Under the pieces are notes generated by a model. The model saw only the letters and a program-made list of their open reading frames with translations. It did not search any database and was not told the origin of the DNA. Below are positions 35,753 to 44,758 of a stretch of 59,940 bases of DNA, piece after piece. Both the position numbers and the translations under genes were made by a program. Position 1 is the stretch's first letter; each line of letters opens with the position of its first letter. This DNA is from Thermodesulfobacteriota bacterium (GTDB taxonomy: Bacteria; Desulfobacterota; DSM-4660; Desulfatiglandales; Desulfatiglandaceae), in contig JANQDY010000185.1 of assembly GCA_028278625.1 (NCBI GenBank), positions 1-59,940 of the forward strand, read 5' to 3'.

Positions 35753-37780
35753 ATGCCCAAAAAATCAATTCAAAAAGCCATGAGTCTTGTTACTGCCATC
35801 AAAATCTCCCTCAATTTCGTTGAAAGGCAGATTTTCGACCAGATAGGTCTTCAAATCAATCCGGGAGACCGGATCGGTCTGGTGGGGCCCAACGGATCAG
35901 GAAAAACCACCCTGCTTCGCATCATCATGGGCGAAATTGTCCCGGATGAGGGTGACATCAAAATTGCCCGAAACGCCCGCATCGGCTATCTCCCTCAGGA
36001 TATTCAGGAAACCGTATCGGGAACGCTGCTCCGGTCGGTTTTAAATGCCGTACCGCGTCGTCTGGAACTGGAAAATGCCCTGAAAGAAACGGAAGGAGCT
36101 CTGGAGAAAGCAACCGATGCGCTGGGTCAAAGCACCCTCGGCAAAGAGATTGGGGACCTGCACCAGGATCTCAACCGCCTGAATCTGGACTTCCCCCCCC
36201 ATGAGGCCGAAAAGATCCTTCTGGGTCTCGGCTTTGACCTGAAGGATTTTCAAAAGCCGGTCTCGGAATTGAGCGGTGGCTGGAAAATGCGGGCAGCCCT
36301 GGCTGCGCTGTTATACCAGAAACCGGACCTCCTCCTTCTGGACGAGCCGACCAATCACCTGGACATGCCTTCTGTCCGGTGGCTGGAAACATTTCTTCAA
36401 GGTTTCAAGGGCGCCATGATTCTGGTCTCCCATGACCGGGAATTCCTGAACCGTCAGACCGGGCGCACCATTTCCTTTGAAAGGGAAGGGATGCGCTCCT
36501 ACAGCGGCAATTATGATTTTTACCTGAACGCACGCCAGGAAGAGATCAAGTCCCTGGAAAACAAGGCCCGAAACCAGGAACAGAAAATCAAAGACGCCCA
36601 GAAATTCATTGAACGATTCAGATCCAAAGCCACCAAGGCCCGCCAGGCCCAGAGCAAGATCAAACTGGTGGAGAAGATGGAACTGGTCCAAACCCATCGA
36701 AAGGAAAAGACCATCCGATTCGCGTTTCCATCCATATTAAGGAGCGGCGGAGAGGTGGTCGCCATCCGTGATGTCTCAAAATGGTTTGGAGATAACATCC
36801 TGTATGAGCATTTAAATGCAAGGGTGAGCAGAGGCGAAAGGATCGCAATCATCGGTCCCAACGGGTGCGGAAAAACCACCCTGCTCCGCGCCGTTGCCGG
36901 CGAACTAGAGCCGGACCGGGGTGAAATTCTGTTGGGCCACCAGGTGCAATTTGCCTATTTTGCACAGCATCATTCGGATCTGCTAAATCCTCGGAAAACC
37001 GTGGTGGAAGAGGTCTATCAGTCGGTTCCCAACGCCAGCATCGGCTTCGTGAGATCGGTCTGCGGTGCGTTTCTTTTTTCCGGCAATGACGTGGACAAAC
37101 CGATCAGCGTTCTTTCGGGCGGTGAAAAAGCAAGGGTCTCTCTGGCCAAACTCCTGGTAAAGCCGGGAAATTTCATGCTCATGGACGAACCCACGAACCA
37201 TTTGGATATCGCAAGCTCCGAAAAGCTCATCGACGCTTTGGCGGACTTTGGTGGAACCCTTTTGTTTGTTTCTCACAATCAGTCTTTCGTCAACCGCCTG
37301 GCCACAAAAATCTGGGACATCCGGAATCAGGAGCTGATCGAATACCCCGGCACACTCGATGAATACTACCGCCACCTTGAGGAAACGGAAGGAAATACCG
37401 CCGCCATACCGCGGAAACCACCTGAACCCGTAAAGAAAGCCGCCTCCCTGAAGGACAAGGGCAGGACCGATTCCCCAACCAAAAAAAGCCGGAAAGATAA
37501 TAAAAGAGAGGAAGCCATAAAGCGGCAGCGGATCCACGATGTTCTGGCGCCTATTCAAAAAGAGCTTGAACGGACGGAAACCATCATCAGCCAGCTGGAG
37601 AACCGTCAAAAAGAAGTTGAAGGTCTCCTTGCCGACCCGGAGATCTTCCAAGACAACACAAAAAGCGTGCCGCTTCTCACTGAATACAAGGACCTGACCA
37701 ACAAACTCGACATTCAGCTTGAAAAATGGGAGGGATGTCACGATAAAATGGCATCAGCCAAGGCACGGCTGGGAATTTAA
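35753..37780 (+). CDS. ABC-F family ATPase (Uup-like)
   Basis: A cytoplasmic protein of about 675 residues with two ABC domains and no membrane part: Walker A motifs GPNGSGKTT and GPNGCGKTT, signatures LSGGWKMRA and LSGGEKARV, and two DEPTNHLD Walker B motifs. A charged inter-domain linker (NKARNQEQKIKDAQKF) matches the ABC-F arm, and the C-terminal region (about 600-675) is a coiled coil as in Uup. ABC-F proteins act on the ribosome or on DNA intermediates. The start is uncertain: ATG at 35717, 35753 and 35780 are all in frame and none has a strong ribosome-binding site. Confidence 0.92.
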   Translation: MPKKSIQKAMSLVTAIKISLNFVERQIFDQIGLQINPGDRIGLVGPNGSGKTTLLRIIMGEIVPDEGDIKIARNARIGYLPQDIQETVSGTLLRSVLNAVPRRLELENALKETEGALEKATDALGQSTLGKEIGDLHQDLNRLNLDFPPHEAEKILLGLGFDLKDFQKPVSELSGGWKMRAALAALLYQKPDLLLLDEPTNHLDMPSVRWLETFLQGFKGAMILVSHDREFLNRQTGRTISFEREGMRSYSGNYDFYLNARQEEIKSLENKARNQEQKIKDAQKFIERFRSKATKARQAQSKIKLVEKMELVQTHRKEKTIRFAFPSILRSGGEVVAIRDVSKWFGDNILYEHLNARVSRGERIAIIGPNGCGKTTLLRAVAGELEPDRGEILLGHQVQFAYFAQHHSDLLNPRKTVVEEVYQSVPNASIGFVRSVCGAFLFSGNDVDKPISVLSGGEKARVSLAKLLVKPGNFMLMDEPTNHLDIASSEKLIDALADFGGTLLFVSHNQSFVNRLATKIWDIRNQELIEYPGTLDEYYRHLEETEGNTAAIPRKPPEPVKKAASLKDKGRTDSPTKKSRKDNKREEAIKRQRIHDVLAPIQKELERTETIISQLENRQKEVEGLLADPEIFQDNTKSVPLLTEYKDLTNKLDIQLEKWEGCHDKMASAKARLGI

Positions 37781-37793
37781 GGAGTAAATGAAC

Positions 37794-38138
37794 ATGGACG
37801 TAAAAGAAGAACATAAACCTATCTTGAGAGAGCTGGGGCTTAAAGATGAGGATTTTGCGCTTTTTGATGGAAAATTCGTCAAATACGAATATGACGAAGA
37901 CAAAGGGGTCAGAATTTATGACCCCTATTACGAAACCTCTTACGATGAGTATATCGGTATTGACGGATGGAGCGCCTGGAGCGTGGAAAACGATACGTTT
38001 ATGAGCGACGTCCTCAAAAAGACCCATGAAAAGGTTCAGAAGACCCTTTCGGGCCGGACCGAGGCAAGCGATGAAGAAATAACCGAGGCCCTCCGGAAGA
38101 AATTCGGGAAAAAGGCCCCGGAGGACCGTGAAACCTGA
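37794..38138 (+). CDS. Small acidic protein of unknown function
   Basis: A 114-residue soluble, highly charged protein rich in Asp, Glu, Lys and Tyr (KFVKYEYDEDKGVRIYDPYY), with no membrane segment or motif I recognise. AAGGAG nine bases upstream supports ATG 37794 over the ATG two codons earlier. It lies 13 bases after the ABC-F gene and 14 before the helicase gene, so all three are probably co-transcribed. Confidence 0.7.
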   Translation: MDVKEEHKPILRELGLKDEDFALFDGKFVKYEYDEDKGVRIYDPYYETSYDEYIGIDGWSAWSVENDTFMSDVLKKTHEKVQKTLSGRTEASDEEITEALRKKFGKKAPEDRET

Positions 38139-38152
38139 AAAAAACAGGCAAC

Positions 38153-41098
38153 GTGAACCTTTCCCGATTCATTGAAAACCTGAAAACCGATACCGATTTC
38201 GGTAAGGCGATCGTATTTGAGCATTTTCTTCCCCCCCGAAAAGGGGCATACGGCAAGCCGCTTCGGTTTCATTCGGATATTCAAAAGGGACTGGACGGTC
38301 TCAACATCAAGGGGCTTTACACCCATCAGGTGGAAGCCCTGGAGCATCTGAGGGCCGGGAAAAACATACTGGTGGCCACGGAGACAGCCAGCGGAAAAAC
38401 GCTGATTTATACCCTGTCGGCTCTCGAAAAGATCATTCGAAACCATAACGCCAGAGCCCTTTTCCTCTTCCCCTTGAAAGCCCTTGAGCATGATCAGTAT
38501 AAAACCCTCTCAAAGTGGCTGCTTCAAATGGAAAGCCTCTCCGTGAGCGCGGCGGTCTATGATGGTGACACCACGCCGCAGGAGCGAAAAAGGATTCGAA
38601 AGGCCCCTCCCCATATCCTATTCACCAATCCCGACATGCTGCACCGGGGAATTCTGGCACACCATCAGAACTGGGAAATCTTCTTTAAAAACCTCCAGGT
38701 GGTGGTACTGGACGAAGTGCACACCTACCGGGGTATCTTCGGAAGCCATTTGAGCCAGATCATCAAACGGCTCCGCCGCCTGTGTCGCTTCTACGGGTCC
38801 GATCCCCAATTTGTCCTTCTTTCCGCCACCGTCGCCAACCCGAAACCCTTCGGAGAGCACCTGATTCAGCAGGAACTGGAAGTGGTCCGTTCAACGGGCG
38901 CCCCCAAAGCGGGACAGCACGTGGTCTTCCTCAATCCGGCGGGAAGCCCAAATTTCTCCTCGGCCAGGCTCTTTACGGAATGTGTAAAGCGGGGATTCCG
39001 CACCATTGTCTTTGCCCAGGCCAGAAAAGTGACGGAGTTGATCCATTTGTGGGTCCAACAACTGACCCCCGCCATTCGCAACAAAATCAGCTCTTATCGG
39101 GCCGGTTTTCTGCCCAGCGAAAGGCGGCGCATTGAAAGGCGGTTGGCAAGGGGGGAGCTTCTGGGGGTTGTATCCACCAGCGCCCTGGAACTGGGTATCG
39201 ATATCGGGTACCTGGACATCTGCCTTCTGGTGGGATACCCGGGCACCATCATCAACACCTGGCAGCGGGGTGGGCGCGTGGGCCGATCCGGCAGGGAATC
39301 GATGATCCTGCTGGTGGGAAAGCCCGACGCCCTGGATCAATACTTCATGAAGCATCCCCGGGAAATCTTTGAGAGATCCTTTGAAGCCGCAATCCTGGAT
39401 CCCAACAACCCCTATGTGGTCAAAGACCATCTGGTCTGCGCCGCGGCCGAACTGCCGGTCACCCGGAAAGACGAATATTACTGGCCAGAGAATCTACACC
39501 CCCTCCTGGAAGAACTGGAGCTGGAAGGTGTACTGAGCCGTACCGCCGAGGGGGATCCCATGTGGTTTTCCACCCGGCGAAATCCCCAACTCACCGTCAA
39601 CATCAGAAGTACCGGTGATACCTTTACCATTTTCGAGCGGGAAACCGGCCAGGCCATCGGAACGGTGGACGGCTTCAAGACCTTCAAGGAGTGCCATCCC
39701 GGCGCCATCTATCTGCACCGGGCCCGGCAGTATGAGGTGGAAAGCCTGTTTCCGGATAAAAAGGACGTGGTGGTGCATCGATCCAGGTTAAAGTACTACA
39801 CGCGAGCCCGCAGCGAAAAGGAAACGGAAATCATCAAGGTGCACCGGAGCAGGCCAAAGGGGCAGTTTATTGTGCGGGAAGGGGTGTTGAAGGTAACGGA
39901 AACCATTACCGGTTACGAAAAACGGTCCCTTCCCGGGCAGGCGCTGATGGGCGTTTTTCCTTTGGAGGATCTCCCGCCCCAGATCTTTGAGACGTCGGGC
40001 TTCTGGGTGGAGATCGAACCGATAATTAAGGGTTTCATAGAAAGAAAAGGGCTTCATTTCATGGGCGGCATCCACGCCATCGAACACGCCACCATCGGGA
40101 TGTTCCCTTTGTTTGCCCTCTGCGACCGTAACGATATCGGCGGCATCTGCTACCCCCACCATCCCCAGGTGGAAAAGTCGGCCATCTTCATCTATGATGC
40201 CTATCCGGGAGGTGTGGGCCTGGCGCAACGCGGTTTTGAAACCATCATGGAACTCCTTACCAAAACCTGTGAACACATAAAGAGCTGTGAATGTGAGGAC
40301 GGATGCCCCTCATGCATCCATTCGCCCAAGTGCGGCAACGGCAACAAACCCCTGGACAAAATGGCGGCCCAACTGATCCTTGAGGGGCTTTTGGGGCACA
40401 TTCCCATGAGCGAAATGTCGAACGAAACAGAGGATGAACCGCCTCTTCCTGTTGTGCCCCAAAAAGATGAAGAGGAGAAGGAAACAGCGGGTCCGAGAAT
40501 CCTCTACTTTGATCTCGAAACCCAGAAGACCGCCCAGGAGGTGGGAGGATGGCGCAACACCCACCTCATGCGGATCAGCGTGGCGGTCCTCTTTGACAGT
40601 CTGGGGAAGCGATTTCTGACCTTTGAAGAAGATCGCATCGACGATCTTTTGGATCACCTGAAAAAGGGGGACCTGATCATCGGTTTTAATATCAAGGGGT
40701 TTGATTACAAGGTCCTGGGGGCCTATACCGAACATAACCTCCATACCCTTCCCACTTTCGACATATTGGCGGATGTTCATGAACGGCTCGGATTCAGATT
40801 GGGACTGGACCATCTGGCAACGGAAACCCTGGGACGGGGAAAGACGGCCCACGGTCTTCAGGCGGTTGAATGGTTCCGTGAGGGAGAAATGGAAAAACTG
40901 GCCCAATACTGCAAAGATGATGTGGCCGCCACCAGGGACCTCTTCCAGTACGGGGCGGAAAAGGGTCATATCGTCTACAAAAAGAAAGGTGTGGACGCCC
41001 GTTTAAGACTTTTGGTGGACTGGAATACGGATCAGTTGATCCAGCAAGCATCCCGAAAGGGTGACGGTATTGGAGCAAATGTGAATGAAAGCCTTTGA
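38153..41098 (+). CDS. DEAD/DEAH helicase fused to a DEDD-type exonuclease (MrfA-MrfB-like fusion)
   Basis: Residues 1 to about 760 are a superfamily 2 helicase of the YprA/MrfA type: Walker A ATETASGKT (K82), DEVH box in VVVLDEVHTYRG, SATVANP, QRGGRVGRSGR, and a C-terminal DUF1998-like zinc site (CECEDGCPSC plus HSPKC). From about 780 an RNase H-fold exonuclease begins, with D787-x-E789 in YFDLETQ, IGFNIKGFDYKV, and D922/D923 in YCKDDVAATRD, as in YprB/MrfB. In Bacillus subtilis MrfA and MrfB are separate proteins that excise mitomycin-type adducts; here they are one 981-residue chain. The start is a GTG with a weak ribosome-binding site. Its end overlaps the next gene. Confidence 0.88.
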   Translation: MNLSRFIENLKTDTDFGKAIVFEHFLPPRKGAYGKPLRFHSDIQKGLDGLNIKGLYTHQVEALEHLRAGKNILVATETASGKTLIYTLSALEKIIRNHNARALFLFPLKALEHDQYKTLSKWLLQMESLSVSAAVYDGDTTPQERKRIRKAPPHILFTNPDMLHRGILAHHQNWEIFFKNLQVVVLDEVHTYRGIFGSHLSQIIKRLRRLCRFYGSDPQFVLLSATVANPKPFGEHLIQQELEVVRSTGAPKAGQHVVFLNPAGSPNFSSARLFTECVKRGFRTIVFAQARKVTELIHLWVQQLTPAIRNKISSYRAGFLPSERRRIERRLARGELLGVVSTSALELGIDIGYLDICLLVGYPGTIINTWQRGGRVGRSGRESMILLVGKPDALDQYFMKHPREIFERSFEAAILDPNNPYVVKDHLVCAAAELPVTRKDEYYWPENLHPLLEELELEGVLSRTAEGDPMWFSTRRNPQLTVNIRSTGDTFTIFERETGQAIGTVDGFKTFKECHPGAIYLHRARQYEVESLFPDKKDVVVHRSRLKYYTRARSEKETEIIKVHRSRPKGQFIVREGVLKVTETITGYEKRSLPGQALMGVFPLEDLPPQIFETSGFWVEIEPIIKGFIERKGLHFMGGIHAIEHATIGMFPLFALCDRNDIGGICYPHHPQVEKSAIFIYDAYPGGVGLAQRGFETIMELLTKTCEHIKSCECEDGCPSCIHSPKCGNGNKPLDKMAAQLILEGLLGHIPMSEMSNETEDEPPLPVVPQKDEEEKETAGPRILYFDLETQKTAQEVGGWRNTHLMRISVAVLFDSLGKRFLTFEEDRIDDLLDHLKKGDLIIGFNIKGFDYKVLGAYTEHNLHTLPTFDILADVHERLGFRLGLDHLATETLGRGKTAHGLQAVEWFREGEMEKLAQYCKDDVAATRDLFQYGAEKGHIVYKKKGVDARLRLLVDWNTDQLIQQASRKGDGIGANVNESL

Positions 41099-41471
41099 CT
41101 GCAAAATGTGCGGGGAATGCTGCCACGGTATCGGGGGCATCTTCATGAAACGCCATGAACAGAAGCGAATCGCGGCGCATCTGGGCCTTGAACTTACGGC
41201 GTTTTTGGCGGAATATACGGAAACGCGCAACGGGAAGGTGTATGCAGGTGTTGGCGGGGACAACTATTGTATCTTTTTCAAAAAGGAAAAAGCGTGTACC
41301 ATTCATCCGGTAAAACCGGCCCGATGCCGACTCTGGCCCTATTTCCCGGCCAATGTTTCAGACCCCGAGACCTGGGATCTGGCAAAACTGGCGTGCCCCG
41401 GCATCAGCCGGGAGTGCTCTTTTGAGGATTTCGTAAGGGAATATAGAGAAGACAGCAGCGGCGACCAATGA
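41085..41471 (+). CDS. YkgJ-family cysteine cluster protein
   Basis: A 128-residue protein with the CxxCGxCCxG pattern near the N-terminus (FDCKMCGECCHGIGG), a later YCIFF and ACTIHPVKPARCRLWP, as in the zinc/iron-chelating YkgJ family. The cysteines probably bind metal. Enzymatic role unproven; some relatives act with tRNA or flagellin modification. Its start overlaps the helicase stop by 14 bases and its stop overlaps comF (ATGA), so the three are tightly coupled. Confidence 0.85.
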   Translation: MKAFDCKMCGECCHGIGGIFMKRHEQKRIAAHLGLELTAFLAEYTETRNGKVYAGVGGDNYCIFFKKEKACTIHPVKPARCRLWPYFPANVSDPETWDLAKLACPGISRECSFEDFVREYREDSSGDQ

Positions 41472-42208
41472 ATCCCCTGAAACAGCTCAGAGAGATCATC
41501 TATCCACCGCGATGCGTGATCTGCGGCGATTTTCTCTGGCAGGCCCCCTTTGATGCGGAAAACATGGCGGGTGCCGTGTGCGGAAACTGCACATCCGGAT
41601 TCAGTGCCATAGCCCCCCCTTTCTGCACCATCTGCGGGATACCCTTTGGCTCCGATACAAACGAAAACCATCCTTGCGAGGATTGCCTGAGAACCAGACC
41701 CCGCTATCAAGCCGCCTCCGCCCCCTACCGGTATGAAGGCCCTTTGCTCGATGCAATTCTAAAACTCAAATATGGGCGGAAGACCTTTGTGGCCGATGTC
41801 CTGGGGCCACTTCTGGCCGATTTCACAGAATCACGGTTTACGCTTAAAGAGCCGTTCATCACCATGCCGGTTCCCCTCCATAAAAAGCGGCTGAGGGAGC
41901 GGGGATTCAATCAGAGCATGCTGCTGGCAAAGCAGGTGGCAACGCATCTGAACGGAAGACTGGACCCCTTTGCCCTTGTGAGGGTGAAGGCGACAATTCC
42001 TCAGACCAAACTGTCCAAGGAAGCGCGAAGGAGAAACGTCCGGAAGGCGTTTGATCTAAAACACACCGATCGCGTGCGGGGAAAAAACATCCTTCTGGTG
42101 GATGACGTGTCAACCACCGGAAACACCCTGAACGAATGTGCCGGCGTCTTGGTGGCAGGCGGCGCCAAAGCTGTTTTCTGCGTCACCCTGGCCAAGGCGG
42201 TTTTGTGA
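41468..42208 (+). CDS. comF: ComF family phosphoribosyltransferase-like protein
   Basis: A 246-residue protein: an N-terminal double zinc finger (CVICGDFLW, CGNCTSGF, CTICGIPF, CEDCLRTRP) and a C-terminal PRTase domain with the PRPP-binding motif ILLVDDVSTTGNT. ComF is needed for DNA uptake in competent bacteria, but ComF proteins also occur in many non-competent species, some with links to DNA repair. ATGA overlap with the preceding gene. Confidence 0.93.
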   Translation: MNPLKQLREIIYPPRCVICGDFLWQAPFDAENMAGAVCGNCTSGFSAIAPPFCTICGIPFGSDTNENHPCEDCLRTRPRYQAASAPYRYEGPLLDAILKLKYGRKTFVADVLGPLLADFTESRFTLKEPFITMPVPLHKKRLRERGFNQSMLLAKQVATHLNGRLDPFALVRVKATIPQTKLSKEARRRNVRKAFDLKHTDRVRGKNILLVDDVSTTGNTLNECAGVLVAGGAKAVFCVTLAKAVL

Positions 42209-42218
42209 AGGAGCGGTC

Positions 42219-42707
42219 ATGGAGACTTATCTCGACAAAATATGCACCCTTGATAAAGCAATGGAGAATTGCCGGAACCTCAAAGATGCAGGCAAGCGGA
42301 TCGTTTTCACCAACGGTTGTTTCGACATCCTGCACCCTGGACATGCCCGATATCTCCATGCCGCCCGGGAACTGGGTGACTTCCTCATCGTCGGCCTTAA
42401 CAGCGACGTTTCAGTAAAAACCATCAAAGGAGATAAAAGGCCCATATTCCCCCAGGCCGTGCGCGCGGAACTGCTGGCGGCCTTTGAAAGCGTCAGCTGT
42501 ATCGTGATCTTTGATGAAGACAACCCATATAATGTCATCCGACACCTCCTCCCCCATGTTCTGGTGAAAGGGGGGGACTGGCAGGAGGACCGGATCATCG
42601 GGGCCGACGTGGTAAAGGCAAACGGTGGGGAAGTCCGAAGGATTCCCTTTCTTAAAGGCTACTCAACCACCGGCATCATAGAGACCATTGTCCATCGATA
42701 CTGCTAA
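42219..42707 (+). CDS. rfaE2: D-glycero-beta-D-manno-heptose 1-phosphate adenylyltransferase
   Basis: A 162-residue nucleotidyltransferase equal to the C-terminal half of HldE: VFTNGCFDILHPGHARYL (HxGH motif), VGLNSDVSVKTIKGDKRPIF, VLVKGGDW and the terminal STTGIIETI. It makes ADP-heptose for the lipopolysaccharide core. AAGGAG lies directly before ATG 42219; a longer frame reaching into comF is rejected. The kinase half (HldE1) is not in the window. Last chromosomal gene before the tRNA and island. Confidence 0.95.
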   Translation: METYLDKICTLDKAMENCRNLKDAGKRIVFTNGCFDILHPGHARYLHAARELGDFLIVGLNSDVSVKTIKGDKRPIFPQAVRAELLAAFESVSCIVIFDEDNPYNVIRHLLPHVLVKGGDWQEDRIIGADVVKANGGEVRRIPFLKGYSTTGIIETIVHRYC

Positions 42708-42777
42708 AGGAAGATTTTTTGTCGAAATAGTGGTTGCCAGATCAAACGGTCTCTGATATACAGATTGTTTCTCGAAT

Positions 42778-42854
42778 GCGCCCATAGCTCAGCTGGATAG
42801 AGTGACGGACTACGAATCCGTAGGTCGCAAGTTCGAATCTTGCTGGGCGCGCCA
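42778..42854 (+). tRNA. tRNA-Arg (anticodon ACG)
   Basis: A complete 77-base tRNA with encoded CCA. Acceptor arms GCGCCCA and TGGGCGC, anticodon stem ACGGA/TCCGT around loop CTACGAA (anticodon ACG, read as ICG), and T-arm GCAAG-TTCGAAT-CTTGC. A tyrosine recombinase gene begins 96 bases beyond it, so its 3' half is the probable integration site. Confidence 0.97.
42818..42854 (+). other. Probable attachment site (island end at the tRNA 3' half)
   Basis: Tyrosine recombinases of this type commonly recombine into the T-arm and 3' end of a tRNA. The integrase lies just downstream and points toward the tRNA. I found no second copy of the tRNA 3' end in the window, so the exact core and the other junction cannot be fixed here. 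Confidence 0.5.
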
Positions 42855-42862
42855 GTAAATTC

Positions 42863-42900
42863 AAGGACTTAGCTATTTTGGCTAGGTCCTTTTTTCTTTT
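42863..42900. terminator. Intrinsic terminator after tRNA-Arg
   Basis: AAGGACTTAGC pairs with GCTAGGTCCTT over 11 base pairs (one G-U) around a seven-base loop, followed by a T-rich run. It can end the tRNA transcript, and its T/A symmetry may also serve the facing integrase transcript. Confidence 0.8.
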
Positions 42901-42949
42901 TTGGCAACTGTTTTGCCATAATTTTGCCATAAATCCATATTACCTGTTC

Positions 42950-44263
42950 TTACCCCGCATTCCCTGAAGTTCCCTGAAATGCCCTATCCAAGCTTTTGCC
43001 ATCTTCGGAACCAATCTGATCCTCGACATAGCGACTGTAAACTTTGATGATCATTTCTGTATTTCTATGTCCCATGACTTTCGCAATCCAAAGGGGATTC
43101 TCCCCGCAGCCTATAGCAACCGTGGCGAAACTGTGTCTGGTCTGCTTCATTTCCCGAGCCTTACACCCTGCCTTCTTCAATGAGGGAAGCCAAACACGCT
43201 GACGAAGGTTGCTTGGATGAACACGACTACCTTGTGTAGTACAGAAAAAGTATTCAGATTCAAAGCGGTCATGAATTTCTTCCTGAGCCTTCAAGGGTTC
43301 AATCATGGATTTCGTAAGCTTGATGGTCCTTCTGCTGTAGCGGTTCTTTGTAGGCCCTTCGATAATCCTGCTTTGCTCATCCAAAGTAACCGCTCGGCGT
43401 ATTTTCAATAGACCCTTCTTCCAGTCGATATCTTCGGGTTTCAAACCGATTTGCTCTCCTTGCCGCAAACCAGAGGAAAACGCAAATCGGAAATAGGGTT
43501 TCCAATGATCCGGCATTTTGGCCATCAGTCTCTCCTGTTCTTGAATCGAAAAGGGGAGAATCTTCTCATAGGGATCATCCTCTGGAAGTTTCTTGAAACC
43601 AAAGAAAGGGTTGTACCCGCTACCCCAATTGTAAACGACAGCAGCATCCTTACAAATCATCTTCATCGGCACAAAAATCTTGTTGATGGTCGTATTGCTG
43701 ACCGGCTTCTTCCTGAACTGCTGTTCTTTGGCCCAAGAGACGAAATTATCAAAAACACTCTTGTTCAAATCCCGAAAAACCATTTTCCCAAAAAAGGGAA
43801 TCAAATAGAGCTCGATATGCCGCCTGTACCCTAGAAGGGTTCGCTCTGCCACCCTTCCTGAGTCCTTAAAGAGCCGATACCATATCCTCGCATGGTCGTC
43901 GAAAAGGACATCTTCTGGTGATTCGGCAGATCCTTGAAGCGCCCTCTCCTTTTCACGGAAATGATCCATCTTCTTGCTGTTCGGAAAGACATCGGCGAAC
44001 TTGAACTCTCTGGACTCGATAGCAAAGATGATCCTATCAAGTTGCTTTCTGACTTCCTTAGCATTTTGGTCGTTCCAGACGAGGCCTGAAGATTCTCGGA
44101 CCCTCTCCCCGAGATAGACAAAGTCCACATAGACTTTTCCAACAATTTTTCGTACTGAACCTTTCTTATTCCGGTTCAAGCCGGTCTTTCGAGCCTCTTT
44201 AGATTTCTTGATTTCCGATGGAAATCGAACAACCTTTGCCAGAGCTTCATTCCTTACACTCAT
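42950..44263 (-). CDS. int: Tyrosine recombinase (integrase)
   Basis: A 437-residue integrase with an N-terminal arm-type DNA-binding segment (about 30-100, GSVRKIVGKVYVDFVYLG), a SAM-like core-binding domain (about 115-240) and a catalytic domain with the first Arg in SSGLRQGEQIGL, then TRHSFATVAIG, VMGHRNTEM and the nucleophile Tyr in KVYSRYV. Where XerC/D has HxxRH, this has KQTRH, a variation also found in related island integrases. AGGAGGGCGAC precedes the ATG. It catalyses integration into and excision from the adjacent tRNA-Arg. Confidence 0.95.
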   Translation of the reverse strand: MSVRNEALAKVVRFPSEIKKSKEARKTGLNRNKKGSVRKIVGKVYVDFVYLGERVRESSGLVWNDQNAKEVRKQLDRIIFAIESREFKFADVFPNSKKMDHFREKERALQGSAESPEDVLFDDHARIWYRLFKDSGRVAERTLLGYRRHIELYLIPFFGKMVFRDLNKSVFDNFVSWAKEQQFRKKPVSNTTINKIFVPMKMICKDAAVVYNWGSGYNPFFGFKKLPEDDPYEKILPFSIQEQERLMAKMPDHWKPYFRFAFSSGLRQGEQIGLKPEDIDWKKGLLKIRRAVTLDEQSRIIEGPTKNRYSRRTIKLTKSMIEPLKAQEEIHDRFESEYFFCTTQGSRVHPSNLRQRVWLPSLKKAGCKAREMKQTRHSFATVAIGCGENPLWIAKVMGHRNTEMIIKVYSRYVEDQIGSEDGKSLDRAFQGTSGNAG

Positions 44264-44352
44264 GTCGCCCTCCTAGAATTATCACCTCCCCTCTCTGATT
44301 TTCACCGAAGATCAGTCTACCTCAAAAAGGCGGATAATGAAAGAGGGATGGT

Positions 44353-44628
44353 TTATATATTGATCAGACAGCGTGACTGGTTTTTGATTTTCCTGGGCTC
44401 CCCATGACGGGAATTCCCAGGGATTCGATTTGAAGTCGAGTTGCCTTTGGCCTTAGTCCCCCGAAGCCAGTCTTTGAGGGCATCCCAATCGAATAGCAGG
44501 ATTCTTTTTGTAGGCTTGAAATAATGTTTGTTGAGGATAAATTCCCCCCGGTGGATCATGTTATAGACGCTTTGCTTCTTCAACTTGAGTCTGGAACAGA
44601 CATCATCACATGTTATCAACTCATTCAT
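44353..44628 (-). CDS. Excisionase/AlpA-like helix-turn-helix protein
   Basis: A 91-residue basic protein with a winged MerR-type helix-turn-helix at the N-terminus (LITCDDVCSRLKLKKQSVYN, MIHRGE) and the DWDALKDWLRG pattern typical of excisionase-family DNA-binding domains. The tail is Lys/Arg/Ser-rich. It probably directs the recombinase toward excision or activates int. Strong ribosome-binding site (TTAGGAGC). It lies upstream of int on the same strand, 89 bases apart. Confidence 0.82.
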   Translation of the reverse strand: MNELITCDDVCSRLKLKKQSVYNMIHRGEFILNKHYFKPTKRILLFDWDALKDWLRGTKAKGNSTSNRIPGNSRHGEPRKIKNQSRCLINI

Positions 44629-44758
44629 AGTCTTTGCTCCTAATTGTTGGGTCCATTTCGAATTGAATCAAATGGAAATCCTATTTCCTCCTTTTTCAAT
44701 AGAGACCATCCTAGTCCCAGATGAGTACTCCCAATATAGATACGGGGTTGTGCGATTC

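Noticed and set aside
42742..42930. Minus-strand frame of 62 codons across the tRNA
   Set aside because: It is the antisense of tRNA-Arg and the following terminator, a well-known source of false genes.
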